Source: Fidelibacterota bacterium | GTDB taxonomy: Bacteria > Fidelibacterota > UBA8477 > JABMPR01 | DNA length: 49,579 bases | NCBI GenBank assembly: GCA_021734255.1 | Contig: JAIPJM010000018.1 | Span: forward strand, 1-49,579 | Direction of reading: 5' to 3' | Part shown: in pieces, positions 28,201 through 37,454 of the stretch | Layout: each line of letters starts with the position of its first letter | How positions within the stretch are numbered: position 1 is the stretch's first letter | Notes under the pieces: model-generated | What the model was told of the DNA's origin: nothing | Databases searched by the model: none | What the model saw: the letters and a program-made list of their open reading frames with translations, nothing else | Made by a program: the position numbers and the translations under genes

Positions 28201-28339
28201 GAAAAACTTGCAGTTTGGTGTGGGGTATATCCTGAAAGATTATGCAGATCCAGACTTTTCCTTTCTGGATTATACCTATCATAATTTCTATTTCACCCTG
28301 CATACGAAATTTTCAGAAGATATCTTTAACTGGCGTTGA
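25238..28339 (+). CDS. Large outer-membrane beta-barrel protein of the surface operon
   Basis: 1033 aa. Signal peptide of about 19 residues (STLFA before QVIML), then one or two Ig-like domains to about residue 210. Beyond that are several hundred residues of alternating amphipathic strands rich in Tyr, Asn and Arg, ending FYFTLHTKFSEDIFNWR. This is the pattern of a large outer-membrane barrel. Typical strand text is SARSWIGGVRHKSRL and GLRLTASLDTDRGYLDQL. The start overlaps the giant gene by 8 nt, so synthesis is coupled. It may export or anchor the DUF11 proteins, but no known secretin or TonB motif is visible. It is not a recognised named family to me. Confidence 0.75.
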   Translation: MNRLIKILFSLMVSSTLFAQVIMLEPKDGSISRLNRISVTIAGKAGSPAKLFINDSLRVENNIRIDGILDFLNVAVPVGPISIRAEAIGAGDRTFTAEKTIHVLGPLAEIRGQSALIEQPADGRTVTDYKFELLDAWGYKLTDIGIATINLTSGTIVNEDVDKETVGHQVRVEQGVVTVSIQSPTEATERGQIEVQSMGYTTRFDMKYSIPVEPFILVGSANGALSTLADGQDPDGLPHFGIINENNRTLGSNAMVGGRAAFYAKGSVKPGLRLTASLDTDRGYLDQLFVDVDPDELYPLLGDASTIEYDVQSRSKLYMRLEQSESFLLFGDYNTNITDNEFTSYNRTFNGLLGRYILKDHQLQVFGTATDRAMKQEEIRGEGISGFYYLSTAGNTVTRFSEKIRLVTKDRYHPETILESKDLTRFFDYDINYVDGTLMFKQPVAAMDGNANPIFIVVSYEYQGGSARSWIGGVRHKSRLNLGEFSRIDVGSTFITEQRGDKAYLLYGVDGSMPINDKVSITTEIARSHTPAALTDSVSTGTAFRAEVKAQPMQNLALTSYLRTVGDDFSNASQVGANTETGSFKYGFNAQYDSDKYGKIISEFYDQSKTQGTNITTNSTVFNMNVLRKMNEKADLKLGYELAHRERKQADSTLSDDYSNLLKAEYGILLLDKIEAVFEHEQNLNIENRTKPTNSSVGLVYPISKKLDVFWKYRFIQGTGVNRQSVLGFRSTVSENTQIEGKYEIGSVTGEQRNRASIGLNNKWHLREDLVVNIAIENTATVDSFEIPTPDHQAMALSAEYLPDLPLKATVKYEIRDDVSTLQRVIGLGGDMRIFAGFGAIVKLDHWENRFKSGIQGSLTRDNFQGGLAYRPENADKINALAKFSYISERNTNVAVPYRQDRYILSAHSYYQITPLIGLGSRFATRYVLDQDQTFAEDVKTQTYFLQSRGEFIWTERISSIVDLRFIHMQPQGESLFGLAGEVDYLVMKNLQFGVGYILKDYADPDFSFLDYTYHNFYFTLHTKFSEDIFNWR

Positions 28340-30915
28340 TGGATACCGTGAGAATGATGACAAAACTTAGCTATATATCGATGTATGTCTTTACCCCCAT
28401 TTTTAGGATGCTCCTGATGCTTGGATTGCTATGGTTGCCCGCTAAACCACTAATGGCACTGGAACCCTGGCCAACTGAATCAGAGTGGGTGGGACTATTA
28501 CAGGCGGATTGGACGCCGTCGACAGATGCTGACGATCAGAATGCTGATTATCTGGATATTGTGGAAAACGGCTATGATTCGTACTTTTACGCAACTGAGA
28601 CCACACTTTTCTTTAGAATCGGTCTGCAGGGAAGCCCGCTGGATAAAAAAGGTAAGTTGTCTCCATTCGCCTGGTTTGCACCTATTGATGTAGATGGGGA
28701 TTATCAGCCCGATTGGAGTATCATGGTTGGCGGAATTTCAGAAGTGGTCGAGGTTGCATACGACCCGACTGGCAGTGGAGACCCTAGTATCGTTACCTAC
28801 ACTGCCTCGGACCCAGTTACGACTGGTGATGTACGGGTCGTTCCAGCGGGGTATGCGACCTACCCTGATTTTGTATGGGTGGATGTACAGGTACCCTTTT
28901 CAGCGCTAACAGCAAGTGGGTATGCAAACAATATTGATTTTGGGACCCCGATCAGGATGTTTTTCTTGACCTCAACATCTGAATCTATGACTATTAAGGA
29001 CGGTACAGGGGGAGGATTGACCATTTCTGGAGCATTGGGTAATACCACAGTAACTGGCGGTCAAAGTATGGGCTTTGTGTTTGATACCAGAGATCCAGAT
29101 CCGTATACTAGTGGAGGCTCATGGTTATATAATGAAACGATCACCGTTTCAGGGTATGGATGGCCCAACTCGAGCTCGACCTATTATAACGGAGGTTCCA
29201 GAAACGCCTACATTAAGGACTCAGCTGGTACCACCGTATGGTCGGGTACAATAAGTACTGATGCAAATGGTGATATCACCAATCAGTCCACCTGGACAGC
29301 GACAGGGAGCTATGCTGGGGGCGAGGCTACCATCTACGTGGAACATCCCTCAGAATCACCAAGCGCATATTACCCTTATGACACCTTCACAATTGCTGCC
29401 CCACCGTCTATAGCAGCGGATCTTTCTATAACAAAGACTGCTAATGTGGATTCTGTCTACGAAGGAAGCAATGTTACCTATTCTATTACGATCACTAACA
29501 CTGGTGCAGCAGATGGAACCATTACAGCCATTAAGGATACGCTGCCTGCTGGCCTGACGTATGTGCCAGGCTCTGCATCGAGCTTGACCTCAGATAATCC
29601 GACCATCGTTGGCAATGAGCTGACTTGGAGTGGTAGTTGGAATATTGATAACTTCAACGATCCCATCAATTTTGTCACGCTTGTGTTCAGCGCATCCCTG
29701 GATGCATCAGCCGGCGATAATATGACATATTCTAACAAGGCCGGAGTGATCTATAGTGGACCTGATACAAGCGCCACAGGGGAGACGGCACCTGTAAAGT
29801 TCCTCCCTCCAGCACAAGCGGGTCCTAACATCACAGTTGAAAAGGCTGCTAATGTGGATACAGTGATCAATGGGTCTAACCTGAACTACACGATCACAGT
29901 TACCAATACCGGAGACACAGCAGGTAGCATAACAGCGGTGGCTGACTCACTTCCAACGGGCTTCACCTATGTGACAGGCACTAGCTCAGGTCTTACGACT
30001 TCAGATCCGACCATCGCAGGGCAAACCTTGACCTGGAGTGGTTCCTGGACAGTTAATGAAGCAGGTAATAATCCAAATTTCAAAACACTCTCTTTCACAG
30101 TCACAGCCCCAGCTGCCGTGGGGGATTATACCAATATTGCCTCTGCCACAGGATCCAATTTCTCAACCGTCTCATCTGGGGCTACAGCTCAGGTATACGT
30201 GGCAGCAACTCCGGCCGCTGCAAATATGCTGGTAACGAAAACAGCAGCCAATGATACCATTAGCTCCGGGGATAATATCAGCTATACCGTTAACATTCTG
30301 AATAATGGTGGAAGTCGCGGAAATATCACTGTTGTGGTGGATAGTCTACCCGCTGGATTTACCTATGTTACTGGAACAACGTCCGGATTGACCACCTCAG
30401 ATCCCACCATTCAGGGGCGGAAATTGAGTTGGAGTGGGAGCTGGTCACTTAACAAAAACGTGAGCCAAACACTTACCTTCACAGCCACAAGTGCTATAGC
30501 CAATGACCTTTTCTTCAATAAGGCAGAGGTCTTCGGTACTGATTTTACAGGCGCTACATCAGGTTGGACAGCACCGGTTCGAGTTTTGTCGCCGGAATTA
30601 AGCCTGGTCAAGAGTGTGGATGTGGTGAATGCGCTTCCAGGTGATACACTGACCTATACGGTGAGCTATTTGAATATAGGAGATGACCAGGCAACGGAGG
30701 TCATCGTATATGAAATTATCCCCAGTAATTCTACCTATGTCGTGGATTCGGCTACAGGGGCGGGGATGACCATTACTTACAGTGTAAACAATGGTTCAAC
30801 GTATGATGCGCCGCAATCGGCAGCTGTTACTAATATTAAATTTGAACGAGGGATCAGTCTTCCGCTCGGTGGATCAGGTAGTATAGAATTCAAAGTTCGC
30901 ATACCGGATCAGTAG
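28339..30915 (+). CDS. Secreted protein with N-terminal beta domain and four DUF11 repeats
   Basis: 858 aa. A long signal sequence ends near PAKPLMA before LEPWPTE. The N-terminal domain (to about residue 240) starts EPWPTESEWVGLLQADWTPS and has acidic turns such as DVDGDYQPDWS; I do not recognise it. A middle Ser/Thr/Gly-rich domain is followed by four DUF11 modules (from about residue 355). Modules two and three share GFTYVTGT and GLTTSDPTI. The last module resembles the 164-aa protein that opens the operon. The start ATG 28339 shares its A with the barrel stop (TGATG). The later ATGs in the long n-region could also be used. It closes the operon. Confidence 0.8.
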   Translation: MDTVRMMTKLSYISMYVFTPIFRMLLMLGLLWLPAKPLMALEPWPTESEWVGLLQADWTPSTDADDQNADYLDIVENGYDSYFYATETTLFFRIGLQGSPLDKKGKLSPFAWFAPIDVDGDYQPDWSIMVGGISEVVEVAYDPTGSGDPSIVTYTASDPVTTGDVRVVPAGYATYPDFVWVDVQVPFSALTASGYANNIDFGTPIRMFFLTSTSESMTIKDGTGGGLTISGALGNTTVTGGQSMGFVFDTRDPDPYTSGGSWLYNETITVSGYGWPNSSSTYYNGGSRNAYIKDSAGTTVWSGTISTDANGDITNQSTWTATGSYAGGEATIYVEHPSESPSAYYPYDTFTIAAPPSIAADLSITKTANVDSVYEGSNVTYSITITNTGAADGTITAIKDTLPAGLTYVPGSASSLTSDNPTIVGNELTWSGSWNIDNFNDPINFVTLVFSASLDASAGDNMTYSNKAGVIYSGPDTSATGETAPVKFLPPAQAGPNITVEKAANVDTVINGSNLNYTITVTNTGDTAGSITAVADSLPTGFTYVTGTSSGLTTSDPTIAGQTLTWSGSWTVNEAGNNPNFKTLSFTVTAPAAVGDYTNIASATGSNFSTVSSGATAQVYVAATPAAANMLVTKTAANDTISSGDNISYTVNILNNGGSRGNITVVVDSLPAGFTYVTGTTSGLTTSDPTIQGRKLSWSGSWSLNKNVSQTLTFTATSAIANDLFFNKAEVFGTDFTGATSGWTAPVRVLSPELSLVKSVDVVNALPGDTLTYTVSYLNIGDDQATEVIVYEIIPSNSTYVVDSATGAGMTITYSVNNGSTYDAPQSAAVTNIKFERGISLPLGGSGSIEFKVRIPDQ

Positions 30916-30942
30916 AAATATAAAAAGTCTCATTCTCAGGCG

Positions 30943-30984
30943 AAGTCCCTGCAGATAATCCTGGCGATTTTCTTGCAGGGACTT
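30943..30984. other. Long perfect hairpin after the surface operon
   Basis: AAGTCCCTGCA (30943-30953) pairs perfectly with TGCAGGGACTT (30974-30984), 11 bp with a 20-nt loop. No T run follows on either strand, so it is not a classic terminator. It may stabilise the 3' end of the operon message. Confidence 0.55.
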
Positions 30985-31021
30985 ATGCTATCAGGAACCA
31001 TTTAGGACCAGAGGTGGGGGA

Positions 31022-31978
31022 TTGCTGAACCAATTAATAAATGACGTTGAGAGACTTGTTGAGCCAGGCTCCAGAAAAGTCGGGAGCCCCGGGCACGTCA
31101 TTGCGAAGAATTACTTGATCGAACGAATGCAACAAACTGGTCTCCAGCCTTATTGGGAGAAAAGTTTCCAACGTTCGTACCAAAAGAATAATCAAGAATT
31201 TACCAATCTGGCTGGCCTGCTTCCAGGTAAGGATACGGGACTCGCTCCGCTCCTGCTCGCTGCCCATTACGATACCTGTGGCGACCAACCCGGCGCAGAT
31301 GACAACGCAGCTGCTATTGCTATCTGGTTTGCTGTGATCGAACAACTGAAGGGAGTCGCATTGGATCGGTCCCTTCTCTTTCTTTTCCCCGATGCAGAAG
31401 AGCCACCTAACTTTCTTTCTGCGTCCATGGGGTCCACCAACTTTTACCTGAATCAAAGACTGGGAGATATTCATGCCGGTCTGGTCCTTGACCTTGTGGG
31501 ACACGATATCCCAATAGATGGAATGGAGGATATTCTATTTGTTATCGGAGCTGAAAGTCACCCCGCCATGGCACAGGTAGTCGCAGAGGTGAATCCTCCT
31601 CCTGGTTTAAGAAATTTGGCTACCTTAAACCGTTATGTCGGCGATCTCAGTGATCACCATATCCTCCGGGAACAGGGCAAACCATACCTGTTCTTTACCT
31701 GTGGACGCTGGAACCATTACCATCAGGAAACAGATCTACCGGAGAACCTGAATTATTCCAAGATGGCACGTATTGCCACCTACCTGATTCCCTTGGTTCA
31801 GCGGGTTTCCGCTGCTGAGCTTTATCAGTTCAGTGAAGATTTTGATCCTGTTGAGATGGAATTAAAGCTGATTCATAGGGCGGTTGGTCCTTACCTGGAA
31901 AAGGAGGGCATTCCCATGCAGGATCGGGATGACATTCAGCGCTATGTATTCCAGCTGGTGAATCAGCACAAGCTGTAG
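31022..31978 (+). CDS. M28-family zinc peptidase (or glutaminyl cyclase-like)
   Basis: 318 aa. M28 zinc-site motifs are AAHYDTCGD (His82, Asp84), GADDNAAA (Asp93), FPDAEEPP (Glu126/127) and DLVGHD, with SDHHIL late in the protein. The opening LVEPGSRKVGSPGHVIAKNY is the usual M28 N-terminus, which requires a start near TTG 31022; AGAGGTGGGGG lies just upstream. There is no evident signal peptide, so it is probably cytoplasmic. In the same fold glutaminyl cyclases occur, and the insertion pattern does not let me separate the two. It is convergent with apbE, 1 nt apart. Confidence 0.83.
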   Translation: MLNQLINDVERLVEPGSRKVGSPGHVIAKNYLIERMQQTGLQPYWEKSFQRSYQKNNQEFTNLAGLLPGKDTGLAPLLLAAHYDTCGDQPGADDNAAAIAIWFAVIEQLKGVALDRSLLFLFPDAEEPPNFLSASMGSTNFYLNQRLGDIHAGLVLDLVGHDIPIDGMEDILFVIGAESHPAMAQVVAEVNPPPGLRNLATLNRYVGDLSDHHILREQGKPYLFFTCGRWNHYHQETDLPENLNYSKMARIATYLIPLVQRVSAAELYQFSEDFDPVEMELKLIHRAVGPYLEKEGIPMQDRDDIQRYVFQLVNQHKL

Positions 31979-31979
31979 A

Positions 31980-33044
31980 TCATTGAATAATATATTGATC
32001 GAACCCACTGGTCATGGATTCGTGGTACTCCCCATTCGAGGCACGTGTGATCAATAGTCCTTCAGCACCTGGATAATCTTCTAGCCATCGCAGACCCTCC
32101 TCGGCACCCAGAACCATGACAGCAGTTGCTAATCCGTCTGCGTATAAGCATTTGTCTGAAACAACGGTCACGGAGGCAAGATTGTGGGTGATTGGGGAAC
32201 CGCTGCGCGGATCGATCATGTGGGTGATACGCCTACCCTCCACTTCGCGGTAATTGCGGTAATCACCACTGGTGGCAACCCCCATATCAGCCAGTTCAAT
32301 GATGTGCTGAAGATCAGCGCCCGGAGCACCGCCAAATGTGGGTCGATCGATCCCGATCTTCCAGGATTTACCATATCGATTCACGCCTCTGGTCATGATC
32401 TCACCACCGATCTCTACAAAGAGATTCTTATAGCCCCGGCTCATGAGGTAAGCTGTTACCACATCGGCGGCATCACCTTTGGCAATGGCACTCAGATCGA
32501 TACTGACCCGGGGATCTGTTTTACGAAGATTGTTTGCATTGATCTCGATCTTATCGCAACCTGTCAACTCTAGCCAAGCATCAATTTCATCAATGGTGGG
32601 GAAACGATCACGTCCCTCTTCAAAACCGAAACCAAAAAAATTAACAATGGGCATGACGGTGATATCGAATGCACCAGCGGATCTCTGGCATAGCTCAAGT
32701 CCAACTCTTGTTACCCGAATCAGGTCAGAGGAGACCTGGATAGGAAATGTCGTTTCCTGTTGATTAAACACGGAGATCTCACTTTCATCCTCATAGGTAG
32801 ATAGTATATGGTTGTAATCGATGAGCACACTATCAACCAGGGTACCAATCTGACTTCGTTCATAGGTACCAATGCTATCACCAACGATCGTAATATGGTA
32901 GGATGTTCCCATGGTCGAACCGTTGATGGAAAATTCTTGAAATTTATCATCACGACCTGAACAGGAGCAGAGAATGAGGACGAGAAGACAGGCTACCACG
33001 AAATATTTGGCGTGTAATTGTTTGACCATACCGTACCGCATCAT
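31980..33044 (-). CDS. apbE: ApbE, FAD:protein FMN transferase lipoprotein
   Basis: 354 aa. A signal peptide with lipobox-like LILCSC makes it a membrane-tethered lipoprotein. It links FMN by phosphoester to Thr in target proteins, here most likely NqrB and NqrC. Family motifs are STMGTSYHITIVGD, FDITVMPIVNFFGFGF, DLSAIAKGDAADVV, ITHMIDPRSGSPI and DKCLYADGLATAVMVLG. ATG 33044 or the adjacent ATG 33041 is used; GGAGG is 5 and 8 nt upstream respectively. It follows nqrF but behind a terminator, so its level may be set separately from nqrABCDEF. Confidence 0.93.
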   Translation of the reverse strand: MMRYGMVKQLHAKYFVVACLLVLILCSCSGRDDKFQEFSINGSTMGTSYHITIVGDSIGTYERSQIGTLVDSVLIDYNHILSTYEDESEISVFNQQETTFPIQVSSDLIRVTRVGLELCQRSAGAFDITVMPIVNFFGFGFEEGRDRFPTIDEIDAWLELTGCDKIEINANNLRKTDPRVSIDLSAIAKGDAADVVTAYLMSRGYKNLFVEIGGEIMTRGVNRYGKSWKIGIDRPTFGGAPGADLQHIIELADMGVATSGDYRNYREVEGRRITHMIDPRSGSPITHNLASVTVVSDKCLYADGLATAVMVLGAEEGLRWLEDYPGAEGLLITRASNGEYHESMTSGFDQYIIQ

Positions 33045-33071
33045 TTATTCCTCCGTAAGTACTCGGAATAT

Positions 33072-33102
33072 AAAAAAAGGCCGGGAAAGTCCCGACCTTT
33101 TT
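33072..33102 (-). terminator. Terminator between nqrF and apbE
   Basis: AAAAAGG-C-CGGGA pairs with TCCCG-A-CCTTTTT with one mismatch and loop AAG. On the minus strand a run of seven T follows. It ends the nqr transcript or trims it before apbE. Confidence 0.85.
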
Positions 33103-33124
33103 CTTAGATATTCTAGAGGGTCGA

Positions 33125-34351
33125 TCAAAAACTATCATAATCGATCATCTCTTTTTCAACTCCCAGATTGTAGAGCATATTGTCCACAGCTTCGACCATC
33201 ATAGGAGGTCCACACATATAATATTCCACGTCCTCTGGAGCTTCATGTTCCTTCAGGTAGTTCTCTAAAACGACCTGGTGAATGAAGCCGACAGGACCAT
33301 CCCAGTTGTCTCCTTCCAAGGGATCAGAGAGAGCTACGTGATAGCTGAAATTTGGAAATTCCTTTTCAAGAGCCTTGAACTCATCATCGTAGAACATCTC
33401 GCGCTTAGAGCGTGCACCATACCAGAAAGATATCTTGCGTTTGCTACGCTTGGTCTTCAGCAGGTCAAAAATGTGACTACGCATGGGAGCCATTCCAGCA
33501 CCACCACCTACATACAACATTTCACGCTCCGTATCCTTGGCAAAGAACTCACCGTAAGGGCCACTTATGGTGACCTTATCACCTGGTTTCAGGTTAAAGA
33601 TATAGGAAGAGGCCAGCCCCGGAGGGACATCCATCCCTGGTGGAGGGCTGGCAATTCGTACGTTCAGCATGACGATGTTGCCCTCGGCTGGATGATTGGC
33701 CATGGAATAGGCGCGGAAAATGGGTTCATCAAGTTCTGAGTGATACTTCCACATATTGAATTTGTCCCAGTCTCCCCGGTATTCTTCTTCAATATCAAAT
33801 TCTGAATAATCCAGTTTGTAGGGGGGGATATCGATCTGAATATAGCCACCGGCTCTGAAGTCGAGATTCTCACCTTCCGGTAGTTTTACTACAAACTCCT
33901 TGATAAATGTCGCCACATTCTCATTTGAAATAACTTCACATTCCCATTTTTGAATATTGAAGATCTCATCGGGAATGCTGATTTTCATATCAGATTTAAC
34001 CTTGACCTGGCAGGTTAAGCGCACATTTTCTTTGATCTCTGCCCGGGTCAGGTGTGGTTTTTCAGTAGGGAGGACCTCCCCACCTCCATCTTCAATAACA
34101 CACGTACACAGACCACAAGTACCGCCACCACCACAGGCAGAGGGGAGAAATATCTTCTCATTTGCCAATGTCTGCAGCAGGGTAGAACCTGCTGGTGTTG
34201 TGACTGACTTTTCCTCATCGTTATTGATGAGGATATTTACATCACCCGAATTGACGAGTTTAGATGTGGCGTAATTAAGAATAACAACCAGAATGAGGAT
34301 CATCCCTGTGAAAACCAGGGTGCTTAGCAATATCAGTCCTAGAATACTCAT
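33125..34351 (-). CDS. nqrF: Na+-translocating NADH:quinone reductase subunit F
   Basis: 408 aa. One N-terminal membrane helix, then a plant-type [2Fe-2S] ferredoxin domain with Cys73, Cys79, Cys82 and Cys114 ([19 protein letters not shown]). A ferredoxin-NADP reductase-like FAD/NADH domain follows, with RAYSMANHP (FAD), [25 protein letters not shown] and the terminal YMCGPPMM. It takes electrons from NADH into the complex. ATG 34351 has AGGAGG. It is the last gene of the nqrABCDEF run, 9 nt after nqrE. Confidence 0.96.
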   Translation of the reverse strand: MSILGLILLSTLVFTGMILILVVILNYATSKLVNSGDVNILINNDEEKSVTTPAGSTLLQTLANEKIFLPSACGGGGTCGLCTCVIEDGGGEVLPTEKPHLTRAEIKENVRLTCQVKVKSDMKISIPDEIFNIQKWECEVISNENVATFIKEFVVKLPEGENLDFRAGGYIQIDIPPYKLDYSEFDIEEEYRGDWDKFNMWKYHSELDEPIFRAYSMANHPAEGNIVMLNVRIASPPPGMDVPPGLASSYIFNLKPGDKVTISGPYGEFFAKDTEREMLYVGGGAGMAPMRSHIFDLLKTKRSKRKISFWYGARSKREMFYDDEFKALEKEFPNFSYHVALSDPLEGDNWDGPVGFIHQVVLENYLKEHEAPEDVEYYMCGPPMMVEAVDNMLYNLGVEKEMIDYDSF

Positions 34352-34360
34352 CTCGTCCTC

Positions 34361-34969
34361 CTAAAGACTGATACCAGAGAAACTCATGAACGCCATGGCC
34401 ATAAGTCCAGTAATTAACATGGTGATCCCCAGACCGCGTAATCCATCAGGGATTTGAGAGTAGCGCAGTTTTTCGCGGATGGCTGCCATTGCAACAATGG
34501 CCAGGGCAAAACCAACACCTGCTCCAAGTCCAAACACTGCCGATTCTGCCAGAGTATATTCTCTCTCTACCATAAACAGCGATGCTCCCAGAATAGCGCA
34601 ATTAACCGCGATCAATGGCAGGAATATTCCTAGCGAGCTATATAGTGCCGGGCTGTAACGGTCAATGACCATTTCCACCAGTTGAACCATGGCTGCGATC
34701 ACAGCGATATAGGAAATAAAGCCTAAGAAACTAAGATCGACATCAGGTAAGCCGGCCCAGGCGAGTGCACCTGGAGCCAAAAGGAAGTGGTGGATCGCCC
34801 AGTTGGTTGGAACGGTGATCACTTCTACAAATATCACTGCAAGACCTAAACCTATGGCTGTATCAACCCGCTTGGAGACTGCCAGGAATGAACACATTCC
34901 AAGGAAGTATGCCAGCAGGAGATTATTTACAAAAACGGTTTCGACGAATAGACTGATTAGATGTTCCAT
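34361..34969 (-). CDS. nqrE: Na+-translocating NADH:quinone reductase subunit E
   Basis: 202 aa, six membrane helices. Cys26 ([14 protein letters not shown]) and a second Cys in [14 protein letters not shown] match the residues that hold an iron centre together with Nqr[18 protein letters not shown] is typical of the subunit. ATG 34969 follows AGGAGG. It is paired with nqrD, 9 nt apart. Confidence 0.95.
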   Translation of the reverse strand: MEHLISLFVETVFVNNLLLAYFLGMCSFLAVSKRVDTAIGLGLAVIFVEVITVPTNWAIHHFLLAPGALAWAGLPDVDLSFLGFISYIAVIAAMVQLVEMVIDRYSPALYSSLGIFLPLIAVNCAILGASLFMVEREYTLAESAVFGLGAGVGFALAIVAMAAIREKLRYSQIPDGLRGLGITMLITGLMAMAFMSFSGISL

Positions 34970-34978
34970 ACTATCCTC

Positions 34979-35605
34979 CTACTCCGTAACCGTGCCGCTT
35001 AAGGCTCGTTGCACCCAGATAATGAGACCCAACAAGATGAAAGCACCGGGTGCCAGCACCATAAGACCCATATTCTGGTATCCTGCAGCGTAGGCTGCGT
35101 CCGGGATGACCTGGAAACCAAAAATGGTACCTGATCCCAACAGCTCACGCCCAAAAGCGACTGTGAGTAGTATAATACTGTATCCAAGCGCATTACCGAC
35201 ACCATCGAGGAAACTTGGCCAGGGTTTGTTCTGCAGAGCAAAAGCCTCAGCTCTTCCCAAAACGATACAGTTGGTGATGATCAATCCAACAAATACACTC
35301 AGCTGTTTACTGATATCGTAAAGATAAGCTTTCAGTACCTGGTCAACCAGGATCACAAGCGTTGCTATGATGGCCAGTTCTACAATGATCCTGATATTCG
35401 AAGGAACCTTATTTCTTAACAATGAGATCGCCACATTGGAGATCGAGAGCACAAAGATAACTGCAAGTGACATGACAACAGCCGTTTGAAGCTGCACTGT
35501 GACGGCCAGCGCCGAACAGATCCCCAATACCTGAGTAGATATAGGGTTGTTATCCATGAGAGGGTCTTTCAGGAAGACCTGATTCTTCTTACTAAACAGG
35601 CTCAT
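34979..35605 (-). CDS. nqrD: Na+-translocating NADH:quinone reductase subunit D
   Basis: 208 aa membrane protein homologous to NqrE with inverted topology. [20 protein letters not shown] carries Cys30, and [16 protein letters not shown] carries the second iron-site Cys. GGRELLGSG-like text occurs as [13 protein letters not shown]. The start overlaps the nqrC stop (ATGA). Confidence 0.95.
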   Translation of the reverse strand: MSLFSKKNQVFLKDPLMDNNPISTQVLGICSALAVTVQLQTAVVMSLAVIFVLSISNVAISLLRNKVPSNIRIIVELAIIATLVILVDQVLKAYLYDISKQLSVFVGLIITNCIVLGRAEAFALQNKPWPSFLDGVGNALGYSIILLTVAFGRELLGSGTIFGFQVIPDAAYAAGYQNMGLMVLAPGAFILLGLIIWVQRALSGTVTE

Positions 35606-36324
35606 GAGGTAGCTCCCCGAACCCTATCGAAATAAGGTTCGTATTTTTCAAGCGTCTCCTTGATAAATTCATTGAGACCTTTTGTGGTTAGTGTGGCTCC
35701 ACTGATTCCATCGACTTTATGCTCCAGATCAGACTCGCCTTCCCTTAATTTTCCCTTTACGATCTTGATGGAAACCAGATTCCCGGATTCATCCAGGATC
35801 GTTTTACCTTCAAAACCATCTTTAAACCATTCCTTATCAATCTCACCACCTAAACCAGGTGTCTCACCATGGCTATAGAAGGTGATGCCTTTGACTGTAT
35901 TGAGATCATTTTCCAGAGCGAGATAGCCCTTAACTGTAGACCACAGGGCCTTACCTTGAATGGGGATACAATAGGCTAAGACGCTGTCACCATCCTGTTT
36001 AGCGAACACGGGTAACAGCCCTGGTTTGGCTTTTGGATCTATCTCTTCGGCTATTTCACCTTCTACCCGGTTACCATCAGGATCAACCACAAATGAGTTG
36101 ATATTTGATTCATACAGTTCAAAGACGTGCTCAGTACTCACATCTTTCGAGTCCACCAGGTCAAGCACACTCAGGATGTTCCATTTGATATCCACTTTAA
36201 TATTCGTGTCCTGACGCTCTTTCAACAGGGCTGCTGCTGAAGCTAGGAGCACGCTGCAAACTATGGTGACTGTAGCGGCAAAGCCCAGTGTGTATGCTTT
36301 CGTTATGCGAGGCTTACTTGCCAT
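35602..36324 (-). CDS. nqrC: Na+-translocating NADH:quinone reductase subunit C
   Basis: 240 aa. One N-terminal helix, then a periplasmic FMN-binding domain. The flavinylation site is Thr211 in [10 protein letters not shown], the SGAT motif modified by Apb[16 protein letters not shown] is the conserved FMN-domain segment. It overlaps nqrB by 11 nt and nqrD by 4 nt. Confidence 0.95.
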   Translation of the reverse strand: MASKPRITKAYTLGFAATVTIVCSVLLASAAALLKERQDTNIKVDIKWNILSVLDLVDSKDVSTEHVFELYESNINSFVVDPDGNRVEGEIAEEIDPKAKPGLLPVFAKQDGDSVLAYCIPIQGKALWSTVKGYLALENDLNTVKGITFYSHGETPGLGGEIDKEWFKDGFEGKTILDESGNLVSIKIVKGKLREGESDLEHKVDGISGATLTTKGLNEFIKETLEKYEPYFDRVRGATS

Positions 36325-37450
36325 AATTCAGCCTCCTTTTAATATTTGCTTTCACCACAAAATGGTCGATCAGTGGAGAAAATACATTGGCGAATAGGAT
36401 CGCTAACATCATGCCCTCAGGATAAGCTGGGTTGAATGTTCTGATGAGGATCACCATGAAACCGATCAGTAGGCCATAAACCCATTTACCAGCATTTGTC
36501 CCTGCTGCCGTAACGGGGTCAGTGGCCATAAAGACCATTCCAAACATAAAGCCACCCATGACCAGATGATAATGAGCAGGTAGTGTACGCATACCGGTCG
36601 CATCTGCACCCAAGAATTGAATCAGGAGTGCCATGCCGTAAGCACCAAGTGTAGTCGCCAGCATAATGCGCCAACTACCGACACCAGTGATGAGCAGGAT
36701 CGCCGCTCCGATGAGGATGGCAATTGCAGAGGTTTCTCCAATACTCCCTGAAACAAAGCCAAAGAAGAGCCTATCCAGTGTAAACCCTGCTGCATTCAAA
36801 GCTTCGACTGCGGAACCCTGGGCTGCCGCTGCTGCAGCGAGCGGAGTGGCTCCAGTAAAACCATCAAGAGCGACCCAGACTCTGTCACCAGAAATATCCC
36901 CTGGGTACGTGAAAAATAGAAACGCTCTGGCTGTTAGCGCCGGGTTCAGGAGATTCATACCCGTGCCACCGAAAACTTCCTTACCGATCACTGTGGCGAA
37001 CGATACAGCAACAGCAACTTGCCAGAGAGGGATCGTCGGTGGTAGGGTCAGAGGAAGTAGAATTCCTGTTACCAGAAACCCTTCATGAATATCATGCCCT
37101 CTTAAATACCCGAAGATCATTTCCCAGCCAAGTCCCACGGCGTAGGTGACCACGAGGATGGGTAAAAGTTTTAGGAAACCGAACATAAATGCGGCAAATA
37201 TTCCCTCAACACCAGCTTGATAGCCAACGTTGTAAGATCCCACCAGTATACTGGGGACAAGGGCGAAAATGACGATTCCCATAAAACGTTTCATGTCAAT
37301 TGAGTCACGAATATGAGGACCCTTGCTAGTCGCATGTCCCGGTGTAAATAACATCGTGTTAATGGCACCGAACATGGGATGGATGATCTTGAAAGGACCT
37401 TTCTTGATCTTGGTATCCATGTTATTCAGAAAGCGTATCAATGGTTTCAT
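36314..37450 (-). CDS. nqrB: Na+-translocating NADH:quinone reductase subunit B
   Basis: 378 aa with about ten membrane helices. This subunit carries covalent FMN, riboflavin and the Na+ path. The ApbE flavinylation site is Thr202 in LDGFTGATPLAAA. GTGMNLLNPALTARAFLFF and FMATDPVTAAGTNAGKWVYG are family motifs. ATG 37450 lies 4 nt after nqrA. Confidence 0.96.
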   Translation of the reverse strand: MKPLIRFLNNMDTKIKKGPFKIIHPMFGAINTMLFTPGHATSKGPHIRDSIDMKRFMGIVIFALVPSILVGSYNVGYQAGVEGIFAAFMFGFLKLLPILVVTYAVGLGWEMIFGYLRGHDIHEGFLVTGILLPLTLPPTIPLWQVAVAVSFATVIGKEVFGGTGMNLLNPALTARAFLFFTYPGDISGDRVWVALDGFTGATPLAAAAAAQGSAVEALNAAGFTLDRLFFGFVSGSIGETSAIAILIGAAILLITGVGSWRIMLATTLGAYGMALLIQFLGADATGMRTLPAHYHLVMGGFMFGMVFMATDPVTAAGTNAGKWVYGLLIGFMVILIRTFNPAYPEGMMLAILFANVFSPLIDHFVVKANIKRRLNYGK

Positions 37451-37454
37451 TCGA

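Noticed and set aside
30943-30984. Terminator of the surface operon
   Set aside because: Perfect stem but a 20-nt loop and no T run; kept only as a hairpin.
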